The notes below the pieces were generated by a model. It saw nothing but the letters and a program-made list of their open reading frames with translations. It did no database searches and had not been told where the DNA came from. From contig NZ_CP107985.1 of the NCBI RefSeq assembly GCF_036108815.1, positions 1,488,001 through 1,552,000 of the forward strand: a DNA stretch of 64,000 nt, read 5' to 3'. Made by a program: the position numbers and the translations under genes. Shown here piece by piece: positions 23,051 through 31,217 of this stretch (positions are counted from its first letter, which is position 1; each line of letters starts with the position of its first letter). Source of the stretch: Streptomyces sp. NBC_00353 (GTDB taxonomy: Bacteria > Actinomycetota > Actinomycetes > Streptomycetales > Streptomycetaceae).

Positions 23051-25918
23051 TCAGCCTCCAGCCGGACTGAAGCCCTTGAGATTGCCGAGGTCGTAGGTGG
23101 TGTGACCGAGTGTCAGCACATCGCCTGATGTGGTGGCCGTGGGCGGAGTGCCCTTGCCGACAGCCAGGACGATCTTGAAGTCGGAGTCCGTGCCACTACG
23201 CGTCACCTTGAACGCGCCCTTGTCGACAGAGAGTTCGGCGCCCTCGGGGGCGAGAATCCAGCCCTTGAGGTACCCCTCCCCCTTCTTGAAGAGGAAGGTC
23301 TTCGCACCCGACTCGGCCTCACCGAAGGTGATCGTCGTGCCGGCCTCGGGCGCCAACTGCCAGTCGTAGCGGTGCGAGGCGGAGTCCGCGAACTCGTCGT
23401 GGACGGCAATGACGGAATCCGCCCCGTCGACCGGGCGCAGATCGACCGCCAGGTCGCGGTGAGCCTTGGCCAGCTCGTAGTTGAGGTGACCGTCGAGGGA
23501 GATGTAACCGCCGCCCTGGCCGGCGTAGGCCCGGGATTCCAGGGTCTCGCCCTTGCCCGCGATGCTGTCCGTGCTGCGCTTCTCCGGGAAGCCATCGATC
23601 AGCGGCTTGGAGAACAGCTCCCGCTTGGCGTAGTCCTTGGCAGGCTGCCGGGCCCACGTCACGTCCTGGCCGACCAGCGACAGAGCGAAGGTGTCGAAGC
23701 CTCCCCAGCCGATGTGGTTGTCGTTGCGGTTCTGGGCGCCGACCAGCACGTCGTCCTTGTCCTGGTAGCGGCTGCGGAACAGGTACGAGCCGCCGTGGTC
23801 GTCGAGAATCGCCTCACGAACCGCCTCCGGTCCCCCGTCGGGGTCCTGCTGGGTCACCCCGTACGGGTAGTTGAGCAGGCCGTAGGCGCCGCCCCCGCCG
23901 CCGACCGTCTTCTGGTACTGCCACAGCCACGCCGCCCGCTGATCGGCGGGCACCTGGGTGAAGATCAGGCCCGGGATGGGCACCGCACCCGTGGTGGTGG
24001 CGACTCCCCACTGCAACCGGGCGTTGTCGGGCTGCGCCGAGACACTGTGCATCACCAGACCGGCGAATCCGGGCCGCTGCCACTTCGCCTTGAGCGCCCC
24101 GATGCCGGCGTCGATGGAGCCGACGACACCGGGTGCTCCGACGCCGAGCCCGTAGCTGAAGTAGTCCATGCCCTCCTGGTCCCAGCCCGCGTCGGAGTAC
24201 GCGGTGTCCAAGTGCCGGCCGAGTGCGTCGATCAACTGCGGAATGCGGTACTCCTGCAGGTCGAACGGGCCGTCGCCGCGCACCGCGAGCCGCAGCGACA
24301 GCTCGGCGCCGCGCACCACCGCGGTCCAGTTGCTCTGCTTGGTCGGCAGGTCGAAGTTCGGGTGGTACGAGACCTCCAGATAGGCGGCGACGCGCTGCAG
24401 CACCTTCTGCGCCTCGGCACGCTGCTCGGGTGTCCAGCCCGGGTAGGCCCAGTCATAGGCGGTGGCCAGGGGCCCCGAGGCGTTGGCGGTCTCCAGGGCC
24501 GCGGACCCGGAGTACGCGGTGCCATTGATGAACGGCATGGTCCGGCCGGACTCGATGAGCGCGTCGTAGGCGGTCTGTGCGTAGGCCGGGTCCTGGCTGA
24601 CCTGGTAGAGGAGGGCGGCGTCCTGGGCCCAGGACGCCTGTGCCTCGCCCGGGCGGTAGTTGTAGCCCGGCAGGCCTTTGGCAACTCTGTTCACGATGCT
24701 GCTGTACGTCGACTTGGGGGTGCCGTCCTGCTGGATCGCGGCGCGGATCGCGGCGAGTTTGTCGTCGGTGACTCCCATCCGCGGGTGCTGCAGGCTCGCC
24801 AGGCTCGCGGTGGCGAGGACCTTGCCGCCCTGTCCGACGACTGCGAATCCGGTGGCGCCGCGGCGCCCCCCGTCCCGCAGCGTGACGCCGCCGGTGGTTG
24901 CGTGACCGCCGTACGTACCGACCTTGCGGGCCTTGTGCAACTTGCCGTCGGCAACCTCGGGGCCACCCGCATACAGCGTCACCGGACCCTTGGTGCCGGC
25001 CTTGAGCCGCCACGCGAGACGGGCCCCCTCGCTGTCCTCGGTCGCCGTCAGCACATTCGTCCGCTGCTCGTCCAGGAAGGCCGAGGGCATGGTGACGGTC
25101 TCGGGGTCGGTGGTGGCCAGCTTTGTGCCGTCTGCGGCGAGGGCGACGACCTTGTAGGTATAGCGCCGACCGGGGCGGGCCGAACCGTCCTCCGCGGTCC
25201 ACGCGTCGGGGACCTCGCGGATCAGGGTCTTCTCGCTCGGGGTGAAGTGCACGTGGGTCGAGCGGTGAACCTGGTACGAGGCCGGGGTGTCGTCGATTGC
25301 GGCGAAGTGCCAGGCGAGCTGGACGGCCCCGGTGGGCTGGACGTTGGCACCCACGGCGTTGCCCTCGAGGTGCTCGACCTCGACGTTGTCGATGAGCATG
25401 CGGCCGGTGGTCTGTTCGAGGGCGAGGAGCAGGTTGACGGCCTTGGCGCCGGGCCGGGCGAGGACGACAGCGTTGGCCTTGCGCCAGCCCGTGTCTCCGG
25501 TGATCCGGCCCACGACGGCGTCGTGGCCGAAGTTGCGGGCCCACAGGTCGCCACCGTAGCCGGAGAGGCCGACGGCCCGCTCGTCGAAGGTGATCCGGTA
25601 CGCCTGGAACCTGGTGCTGTCGGCGATGGGAATGTCCTGGCCGACCGCGGCCTTGTCGCCCGGGTCCCCGAGGTCGAGGGCAAGGGCCCGGCTGCCGTCG
25701 GGGCCCGCGCCGTCCACGATCGTGGCGTGGCCACTGGCCCGGTTCTCACTCTGCGGCCAGCCGACGATGCTGCCGTCGGCGGCGACCTGCTCGAAGTCGC
25801 CGTTGGTGACGAGTTCGGCGGCGTACGAGGGTGCGGGCACGGCCACAGCGAGGGTGCCCGCCAGGGAGGCGCCCACTATGGCGATGCTGGTCAGGCGCGA
25901 CAGGGTGGATCTGGACAC
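23051..25918 (-). CDS. Secreted heparinase II/III-type polysaccharide lyase
   Basis: The 955-residue secreted protein has a Sec signal (residues 1-34, ending SYA). A carbohydrate-binding-like beta-sandwich follows (ELVTNGDFE..., about 35-190), then a fibronectin-like segment (about 195-310). The alpha/alpha toroid domain (about 370-650) shows MGVTDDKLAAIRAAIQ, YDWAYPGWTPEQRAEAQKVL and QSNWTAVVRGAELSLRLAV. The C-terminal beta-sandwich has GGSYLFRSRYQDKDDVLVGAQ and GKGETLESRAYAGQGGGYIS. This order fits heparinase II/III or alginate/chondroitin lyases, which cleave uronic-acid polysaccharides by beta-elimination. The exact PL family is unresolved. The GTG start at 25918 has GGAGGAAAG upstream. 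It sits between a candidate glycosidase and a GH16 gene, near an oligosaccharide importer. Confidence 0.78.
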   Translation of the reverse strand: MSRSTLSRLTSIAIVGASLAGTLAVAVPAPSYAAELVTNGDFEQVAADGSIVGWPQSENRASGHATIVDGAGPDGSRALALDLGDPGDKAAVGQDIPIADSTRFQAYRITFDERAVGLSGYGGDLWARNFGHDAVVGRITGDTGWRKANAVVLARPGAKAVNLLLALEQTTGRMLIDNVEVEHLEGNAVGANVQPTGAVQLAWHFAAIDDTPASYQVHRSTHVHFTPSEKTLIREVPDAWTAEDGSARPGRRYTYKVVALAADGTKLATTDPETVTMPSAFLDEQRTNVLTATEDSEGARLAWRLKAGTKGPVTLYAGGPEVADGKLHKARKVGTYGGHATTGGVTLRDGGRRGATGFAVVGQGGKVLATASLASLQHPRMGVTDDKLAAIRAAIQQDGTPKSTYSSIVNRVAKGLPGYNYRPGEAQASWAQDAALLYQVSQDPAYAQTAYDALIESGRTMPFINGTAYSGSAALETANASGPLATAYDWAYPGWTPEQRAEAQKVLQRVAAYLEVSYHPNFDLPTKQSNWTAVVRGAELSLRLAVRGDGPFDLQEYRIPQLIDALGRHLDTAYSDAGWDQEGMDYFSYGLGVGAPGVVGSIDAGIGALKAKWQRPGFAGLVMHSVSAQPDNARLQWGVATTTGAVPIPGLIFTQVPADQRAAWLWQYQKTVGGGGGAYGLLNYPYGVTQQDPDGGPEAVREAILDDHGGSYLFRSRYQDKDDVLVGAQNRNDNHIGWGGFDTFALSLVGQDVTWARQPAKDYAKRELFSKPLIDGFPEKRSTDSIAGKGETLESRAYAGQGGGYISLDGHLNYELAKAHRDLAVDLRPVDGADSVIAVHDEFADSASHRYDWQLAPEAGTTITFGEAESGAKTFLFKKGEGYLKGWILAPEGAELSVDKGAFKVTRSGTDSDFKIVLAVGKGTPPTATTSGDVLTLGHTTYDLGNLKGFSPAGG

Positions 25919-25983
25919 GGGCTTTCCTCCGGTGGGAAGTCGAAAACCAGGGCACGGGGTGCAGCACGCGTGCCGAGAGTGGG

Positions 25984-26011
25984 GTGGGCCCGCCGTCGAC
26001 GGCGGGCCCAC
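25984..26011. terminator. Perfect 28-base palindrome, terminator after GH16 gene
   Basis: GTGGGCCCGCCG-TCGA-CGGCGGGCCCAC is fully palindromic. It lies 150 bases beyond the GH16 stop and 66 bases before the lyase start, on the leftward transcript. Confidence 0.65.
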
Positions 26012-26160
26012 GTCCTGGGGGTGCGGGCCGGACGTCGCTGCTGGTCGTGCCCGTCTCCAAGCCGTTGATCCGGTTGGCCTGGTCGGTGTCGGGTGACATT
26101 GGAGTCGTACGTGCCCCAGTGGGGCTCGCGGCGGTGGACCACTGCGCGAGGCGATGCCCT

Positions 26161-27054
26161 CTATTGCCAGATGCGGATGTAGTCGACGTACATGGTGGAG
26201 TGGTAGTCGAGAGGAGCGTCGTAGATGCTGCCGTCCGCCCACTCGGCGGCCTCGTGCGAGATGACCGGAAACATGGGCACCTGGCTGATGAGGTTCTGGT
26301 CGACGACCGTCCGGACCACGTTGCCGTCGTAGCGGTAGATGATCTGACCGGGCTTCCACTCGATGGCGTAGGTGTGGTAGCCGCTGTGCAGGCCGAGAGC
26401 GTCGACATTGACGGAGGACGCCTTGTGGTCGGGGCCGTAGCCGTCGTAGTGGATGGTGTTGCCGTACGCGTCGGCCTTCTGGGTGCTCTCGATGACGTCG
26501 TACTCGCCGCCGTCGCGGGCCGTGCCGTCCACTCCGTTGATGCCGCCGGTCGGCATCAGCCACAGGGCGCCGAAGTGGTCCTCCGTGGGCGGCATTTGAG
26601 CGCGCCATTCGACGGTGCCGTAGGTGAAGTCGAACTTTCCGCGACCCTCGATCTCACCGGTGGCGTACTGGTCGTCGCCCAGCTGGGAGAGCGACATCCA
26701 CAGGTTGCCGCCATTGATGGAATCGGGGTTGGGGTTGACCTTGACGTTCGACGGCTTCCACCAGCTGTCGAAGTACTGGCCGTCCCGGCGTTTCGAATCC
26801 ACCGAAGACCACTTGGAGCTGTCGAGCGAGGTGCCGTAGAACTCATCGCTGAAGACGAGTGTTGCGTGGGGGCTGCCGCCGTTGGGGCGGACGCCGACCG
26901 GGGTGTGGGGATCGACGAATCCGGCGGCCTGCGCAGGAGTGGCGCCCGGGACGACGAGCGTCGCCGCCAGGAGGCCCGCCGCGGCGGCCGACGTACGTAT
27001 GTGCAGGGCACTCGGAGCCGCGCGCCGGACGGATCGGACCTTGTGTCGTTGCAC
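26161..27054 (-). CDS. Secreted GH16 glycoside hydrolase
   Basis: The 297-residue protein has a signal peptide (residues 1-42, ending AQA) and a GH16 beta-jelly roll. Family features are LVFSDEFYGTSLDSSKW near the start, HFGALWLMP, the catalytic motif GGEYDVIES (nucleophile Glu184, Asp186, acid/base Glu189), and the closing MYVDYIRIW. GH16 covers beta-glucanases, agarases, porphyranases, carrageenases and xyloglucanases. The substrate is not decidable from motifs, although the large aromatic loop (GQYFDSWWKPSNV) is unlike plain laminarinases. The GTG start at 27054 follows AAGGAGGAGACA. It is upstream of the lyase on the same strand, with a terminator between. Confidence 0.88.
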   Translation of the reverse strand: MQRHKVRSVRRAAPSALHIRTSAAAAGLLAATLVVPGATPAQAAGFVDPHTPVGVRPNGGSPHATLVFSDEFYGTSLDSSKWSSVDSKRRDGQYFDSWWKPSNVKVNPNPDSINGGNLWMSLSQLGDDQYATGEIEGRGKFDFTYGTVEWRAQMPPTEDHFGALWLMPTGGINGVDGTARDGGEYDVIESTQKADAYGNTIHYDGYGPDHKASSVNVDALGLHSGYHTYAIEWKPGQIIYRYDGNVVRTVVDQNLISQVPMFPVISHEAAEWADGSIYDAPLDYHSTMYVDYIRIWQ

Positions 27055-27286
27055 TGTCTCCTCCTTGTGTTGGGGGGAAGCAAGCCCGCAGCGGCGGTAC
27101 CTCGTCCTTGGCGGCTCGGCCGAGGGCGACGGTGAGCTTCTGGGTGGTGCCTGTCCTGGGGGGCGCCGTCGACGCTGGACGCCGACTTCGTCGGCTCGAC
27201 GAAGCAGAGTGTGTGACGCTGTGCTGCCGTCCCCGTTCGCAGACGTGGCAGCCGGCTCTCCACGGGCGTACGTGAAGAGGTGTGAC

Positions 27287-27329
27287 GGTGGGGCCCTCCC
27301 CCGAGGGGAGAGGCGGGTCGGGCCCCACC
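27287..27329 (-). terminator. Terminator after transporter operon
   Basis: GGTGGGGCCC (27287-27296) pairs perfectly with GGGCCCCACC (27320-27329). A second TCCCC/GGGGA stem lies inside the loop. It begins 13 bases after the stop of the solute-binding protein gene, so it ends the leftward transporter operon. Confidence 0.75.
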
Positions 27330-27341
27330 TGCTCTGAGGGA

Positions 27342-29015
27342 TCAGGCCTTGGCGGCCGCTGCGTACTCCTTGGCGAATTCCTCGGCGGCCCGGTCGCCGC
27401 CCTTGGCCTTCCACTCCTTGACCATGGAGTCCCAGGAGGAGAGGGGCTTGCGGCCCATCACGATCGCCTTGATGGCGTCCTCCTTGAGGAGCATCAACTC
27501 GTTCTGCTTCGCGAACCAGGTCTTGGAGAGCAGCCCCACCGATGGGTCGACGACACCGATCTCGGCGATTTCGGTCTGGAAGGCGTGGCGGCGCTTGACC
27601 GACTCGGCTCCGCCCGGGACCCCGGCGGGCAGGAACAGCACCTGCTGACCGGTGGCGATGAAGCTGATGCCGAGGGTGTCCTTGTTGTCGCCGTCGAGGG
27701 CGAGCTTGGTCTGCACCGGGCTGCCGTCGTCACCGCGGGTGAAGTGGGTCCCTTCCACACCGTAGTTGACCAGTTCCCACTCCTTGGTGCCGAACGGTGC
27801 GGCCAGAAAGTTCATCACGCGCAGCAACACCTTGATGCGCTGCTTGGGGGCCTTCTTCAGCGCGGTGAAGTAGTCGGCGCCGGGGCTGAACCAGTGGCCG
27901 GGGCTTGCGCCGTCGGTGGGCTTGAGGGGGCGGACGGTTTCCAGGGTGAAACCGTCCTTGATCGCGATCGCATTGCCGGTGAAGTCGATGTTGGCCCGGG
28001 ACACCGTGGCTGTGACGCCGGTCTGGAAGTCGGTGCCGAGCGTGGCGTCGTGGGAGAGCGGGTCCGCTCGGAAGACGCCTGCCTTCTGCCACTTGGCCAG
28101 TTGCTCAAGTCCGGCCTTGAAGCCGTCGCTGTCGATGCAGGACGTGAACTGCCCGTCCTTGAGCGCCCACTGATTGGGAGCGCCGAACATCGGTACGACG
28201 GAGTTGAAGCCGAAGGCCCCGAGGCCGGCCACGCCCATCCCCCACTTCTTCCGGCCGGAGAGCTGCTGAAGGCCTTTCGTGAAGTCGTCGACGGTGATCC
28301 CGCCGATCTCCGGAACCCAGATCCCGGCCTCCTTGAGCCGCTCCTGATTGGCGGAGAGGGAGTGACCGATCCGCGAACGCTCCACCGGGAAACGGTAGAG
28401 CTTGCCGTCGATGCGCCCGGCGGCCTTCCAGGCGTAAGTGGGGATGGCGGCCAGGTTCGGGTACTCCTTGACGGCATCACCGGACAGGAACTCCGTGAGG
28501 TCCTGGCACCTGGCGGCGATCAGTTCGGTGGGGTTCGGCAGATACTGCGACACAGCGAGGATGTCGGGCAGTTCACCGCCGGCCACCAGGGTTGCGAACT
28601 TCTGCTGAGCCTCCATGGCCGGCACCACGACGAGGTCGAGGTCGACGCCGAGCTGCTTGTTCAGTGCCTGCCACAGCTGGTGCTTCTCCTTGGCCTTCGG
28701 CGGCGCACCCCAAGTGATGGTCCACACGGTCACCTTGGATCCGTCGCCGGGCTTCTCGGCGACCGACTGCTTCAGCTCCTTCGGGTACGCCGTGTATCCG
28801 GGCTGTACACCCTTGTCGTTCGGGGCGAGATCCGGCTTCGGCGCGTCCGGGTGCGGGATGTAGTCCGGCCACGGAGCCAGCTTCTTCCCTTCGTTGCTCA
28901 GAGCGTTGCCGCCTGCCGAGGTGGAGCACGCGGACAGCGATACGCCGGTGGCGGCCAGCGCCGTGCCGATGCCTATCGTCCGCAGGACAGTTCTGCGGGA
29001 GATGCCAGAAGACAT
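27342..29015 (-). CDS. Oligosaccharide ABC transporter solute-binding lipoprotein (LplA-like)
   Basis: This extracellular solute-binding protein of about 557 residues has a Tat-like start (SGISRRTVLRTIG) and a lipobox (LSAC at about residues 27-30). The large size and motifs (VTVWTITWGAPP, GGELPDILAV, WKAAGRIDGKLYRFP) match the LplA/LipO branch of CUT1 binding proteins. These carry longer oligosaccharides, including uronic-acid-containing ones. The ATG at 29015 places the twin arginine near the N-terminus; a GTG at 29033 is an alternative. It is third in a leftward operon after two permeases. No ATPase gene is present, as is normal for Streptomyces CUT1 systems that share MsiK. Confidence 0.9.
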   Translation of the reverse strand: MSSGISRRTVLRTIGIGTALAATGVSLSACSTSAGGNALSNEGKKLAPWPDYIPHPDAPKPDLAPNDKGVQPGYTAYPKELKQSVAEKPGDGSKVTVWTITWGAPPKAKEKHQLWQALNKQLGVDLDLVVVPAMEAQQKFATLVAGGELPDILAVSQYLPNPTELIAARCQDLTEFLSGDAVKEYPNLAAIPTYAWKAAGRIDGKLYRFPVERSRIGHSLSANQERLKEAGIWVPEIGGITVDDFTKGLQQLSGRKKWGMGVAGLGAFGFNSVVPMFGAPNQWALKDGQFTSCIDSDGFKAGLEQLAKWQKAGVFRADPLSHDATLGTDFQTGVTATVSRANIDFTGNAIAIKDGFTLETVRPLKPTDGASPGHWFSPGADYFTALKKAPKQRIKVLLRVMNFLAAPFGTKEWELVNYGVEGTHFTRGDDGSPVQTKLALDGDNKDTLGISFIATGQQVLFLPAGVPGGAESVKRRHAFQTEIAEIGVVDPSVGLLSKTWFAKQNELMLLKEDAIKAIVMGRKPLSSWDSMVKEWKAKGGDRAAEEFAKEYAAAAKA

Positions 29016-29090
29016 GACGAACCGATCTTTCACGAGGAACCCCGGACCGGGGCGAAGTGGGTCAACGGCTGATGGGCGAGCGAGCGACAG

Positions 29091-30005
29091 TCAGCTCTTG
29101 ACGGCGCCGGTCAGGACGCCCTTGGTGAAGTAGCGCTGGATGAAGGGGTAGACGCACAGGATCGGGACGGTGGCCAGCACCACCACAGCCATGTTCACCG
29201 TCTGCGGGGCGAACTGGATTTGCTCGTTCACGCCGCCGCTCACCTGGATCAGGCTGTTCTGGCTCTGCACGACGTAGGTGCGCATCCAGGTCTGGAGCGG
29301 CCACATCGTCGACTGGTCGGTGTACAGGATCGCCCGGAAGAAGTCGTTCCAGTAGCCCACCGCGTAGAACAGCCCGACCACCGCGACGACCGCCTTGGAC
29401 AGCGGCAGGACAATCGTCAGCAGGGTCCGCAGCTCACCGGCGCCATCGATCTTGGCCGACTCGAACAGCTCGGCAGGGATGCCCTGGAAGAAGCCGCGCA
29501 TCACCACCAGGTTGAACGCGCTGATCAGGACGGGGAGAAACAGAGCCCAGTAGGTGTTGCGCAGACCCATGCCGTTGACCACGAGGAAGCTCGGGATCAT
29601 TCCGGCCGGGAAGAGAAAGGTGAACAGGATCATCAGCATCACCGGCTTGCCGCCGACGACGCCGGGCCGGGCCAGGGCGTACGCCAGCATCACGGTGCAC
29701 GCCAGACTGAACGCCGTGCCGACCACGGTGACCAGGCCGGAGACTGCGAGCGCCCGCGGGATCTGTCCACCGGAGAAGACCAGTTCGTACGCCCTGAAGG
29801 TCCATTCGTCCGGCCACACCGCATAGCCGCCGTTGGCGATCACCTGATGGTCGGGGGCGAAGCTGGTCGCGATCACAACCCAGAACGGGACCAGCACCAC
29901 CAGGACGGTGACGACCAGGGCAAGACCTTTGGCCCCCTGCGTGAACGGCTTCGGCTTCTCCATCCAGGCTGGACGCTCGGCGGGCTCCGGAACAGCAGCA
30001 CTCAT
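29091..30005 (-). CDS. Carbohydrate ABC permease (LplC/YtcP-like)
   Basis: The 304-residue protein has six predicted transmembrane helices (for example LALVVTVLVVLVPFWVVI and MLMILFTFLFPAGMIPSFLV). The coupling motif ESAKIDGAGELRTLLTIVLP is an EAA loop that docks the ATPase. The closing TKGVLTGAVKS is typical of the YtcP subgroup. Its ATG overlaps the stop of the upstream permease by one base (TGATG), so the two are translationally coupled. With the neighbouring permease it forms the importer channel for an oligosaccharide. Confidence 0.92.
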   Translation of the reverse strand: MSAAVPEPAERPAWMEKPKPFTQGAKGLALVVTVLVVLVPFWVVIATSFAPDHQVIANGGYAVWPDEWTFRAYELVFSGGQIPRALAVSGLVTVVGTAFSLACTVMLAYALARPGVVGGKPVMLMILFTFLFPAGMIPSFLVVNGMGLRNTYWALFLPVLISAFNLVVMRGFFQGIPAELFESAKIDGAGELRTLLTIVLPLSKAVVAVVGLFYAVGYWNDFFRAILYTDQSTMWPLQTWMRTYVVQSQNSLIQVSGGVNEQIQFAPQTVNMAVVVLATVPILCVYPFIQRYFTKGVLTGAVKS

Positions 30006-30991
30006 CAGCGGTACACCCCCTGCTCGCCCATCCGGTGGGCGATCTTGTTCGCGGTGAAGACGAGGCAGGCGCCGATCACGCCCTTGAACAGGGCGGCGGC
30101 AGCCGCCACCCCCCAGTTCTGGTCGCGGATGCCGTGGTAGAAGACATAGGTGTCGATGACCTCGGACACGTCGGGCCCGAAGGCGTCGCGCTGCAGCAGG
30201 ATCTGCTCGAAGCCGACCGAGAGGATGTCGCCGAGGCGCAGGATCAGCAGCAGGAAGATCACGGCGCGCAGCCCCGGGAGCGTCACGTGCCAGAACCTTC
30301 GCCACGGGCCCGCCCCGTCCAGGGCCGCGGCCTCGTACAGACCGCCGTCGACCTGGGCCAGCGCGGCAAGGAAGATGATGGTGCCCCAGCCGCACTCCTT
30401 CCAGATCAGCTCGAGCACCATCAAGGGCTTGAACAAGTCAGGATTGCCGATGACGTCGACCAAGTGACCGTCGGATCCGCCCAGCACACCGTTCAGGACG
30501 CCGTCCGCCCCCAGCACCTGCTGGAAGAGGGCGACCACGATGACCCACGAGATGAAGTGCGGCAGATACACCACGCTCTGGACGAATTTCCGCACCCGTC
30601 CCTGGATCAGGCTGTGGAGCAGCAGAGCCAGCGCCAGCGGAACGGGGAAGTAAAAAACGAGCTGCGCCAGCGAGATGACCACCGTGTTCAGCGCGGCCTG
30701 CCAGAACGCCGGCTCACCGAACAGAGCCTGGAAGTTCGCGAAGCCCACCCACGGGCTGTCCTTCACTCCCAGGAACGGCATGTATTCCTTGAACGCGATC
30801 ACGTTCCCGAAGAGCGCCAGGTACTGGAAGACCAGGAAGAAGAGGACACCCGGCGCCATCAGCAGCAGTAGCGTGCGGTCCCTGCGTATCCGGGACCGGA
30901 GAACGGCGGTGCGCGGGCTCTCCTTCCCGGGCCGGCCGATGACGACCGGTGTTCGCCGGCGCGCCTCCGGTTCCTTGACTGCGACCGACAT
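30005..30991 (-). CDS. Carbohydrate ABC permease (LplB-like)
   Basis: The 328-residue protein has six transmembrane helices after a basic N-terminus (RIRRDRTLLLLMAPGVLFFLV). The EAA loop EAAALDGAGPWRRFWHVTLP and the WKECGWGTIIFLAALAQ stretch are characteristic of LplB-type permeases. It is the first gene of the leftward importer operon. The ATG at 30991 has GAGAGGGGAG upstream. The operon promoter and a 27-base operator shared with the divergent catabolic genes lie about 150-220 bases upstream, so expression is likely induced with them. Confidence 0.92.
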   Translation of the reverse strand: MSVAVKEPEARRRTPVVIGRPGKESPRTAVLRSRIRRDRTLLLLMAPGVLFFLVFQYLALFGNVIAFKEYMPFLGVKDSPWVGFANFQALFGEPAFWQAALNTVVISLAQLVFYFPVPLALALLLHSLIQGRVRKFVQSVVYLPHFISWVIVVALFQQVLGADGVLNGVLGGSDGHLVDVIGNPDLFKPLMVLELIWKECGWGTIIFLAALAQVDGGLYEAAALDGAGPWRRFWHVTLPGLRAVIFLLLILRLGDILSVGFEQILLQRDAFGPDVSEVIDTYVFYHGIRDQNWGVAAAAALFKGVIGACLVFTANKIAHRMGEQGVYR

Positions 30992-31140
30992 GCAGCTCCC
31001 CTCTCCATGGCGTCCGGCGTGCCCTGCGCCCGATTCGAGACACACGTCGGCCCAAGGGGCATGGCGCGTGAAGGATGCGGGAGCAGAGGAGCGGCTCGCC
31101 GCGCGCTCCACATATCGCCGACGTTCCGGCGACGTTCCGA

Positions 31141-31169
31141 ATACTGGCGAGCGTTCCGATCGCAGTCAA
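31141..31169 (-). promoter_or_regulatory. Promoter of oligosaccharide transporter operon
   Basis: On the minus strand TTGACT (31169-31164) and CAGTAT (31146-31141) are separated by 17 bases, a good match to the vegetative sigma consensus. The predicted start near 31134 gives a leader of about 143 bases before the first permease. The operator at 31177-31213 lies just upstream of the -35 box. Confidence 0.6.
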
Positions 31170-31176
31170 GGGGTCA

Positions 31177-31213
31177 GGATCGAAGTTTCGATCCTTCGAT
31201 CATTACGATCGAA
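31177..31213. promoter_or_regulatory. Operator of the DeoR/LacI-hybrid regulator, transporter copy
   Basis: GGATCGAA-GT-TTCGATCC (31177-31194) is a perfect inverted repeat. It runs into TTCGATC-N5-GATCGAA (31195-31213). The 31187-31213 part, TTCGATC-N-TTCGATC-N5-GATCGAA, is the same design as the operator at 32443-32469, with only four base differences, all in the spacers. It sits between the regulator gene end and the transporter promoter. Confidence 0.75.
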
Positions 31214-31217
31214 TCAA

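Noticed and set aside
23372..26068. Very long open frame on the plus strand (898 codons) opposite the lyase gene
   Set aside because: High-GC DNA leaves the antisense frame free of stops. The predicted protein is Val/Gly/Arg-rich with no domain, while the minus-strand lyase has signal peptide, domains and a ribosome-binding site.
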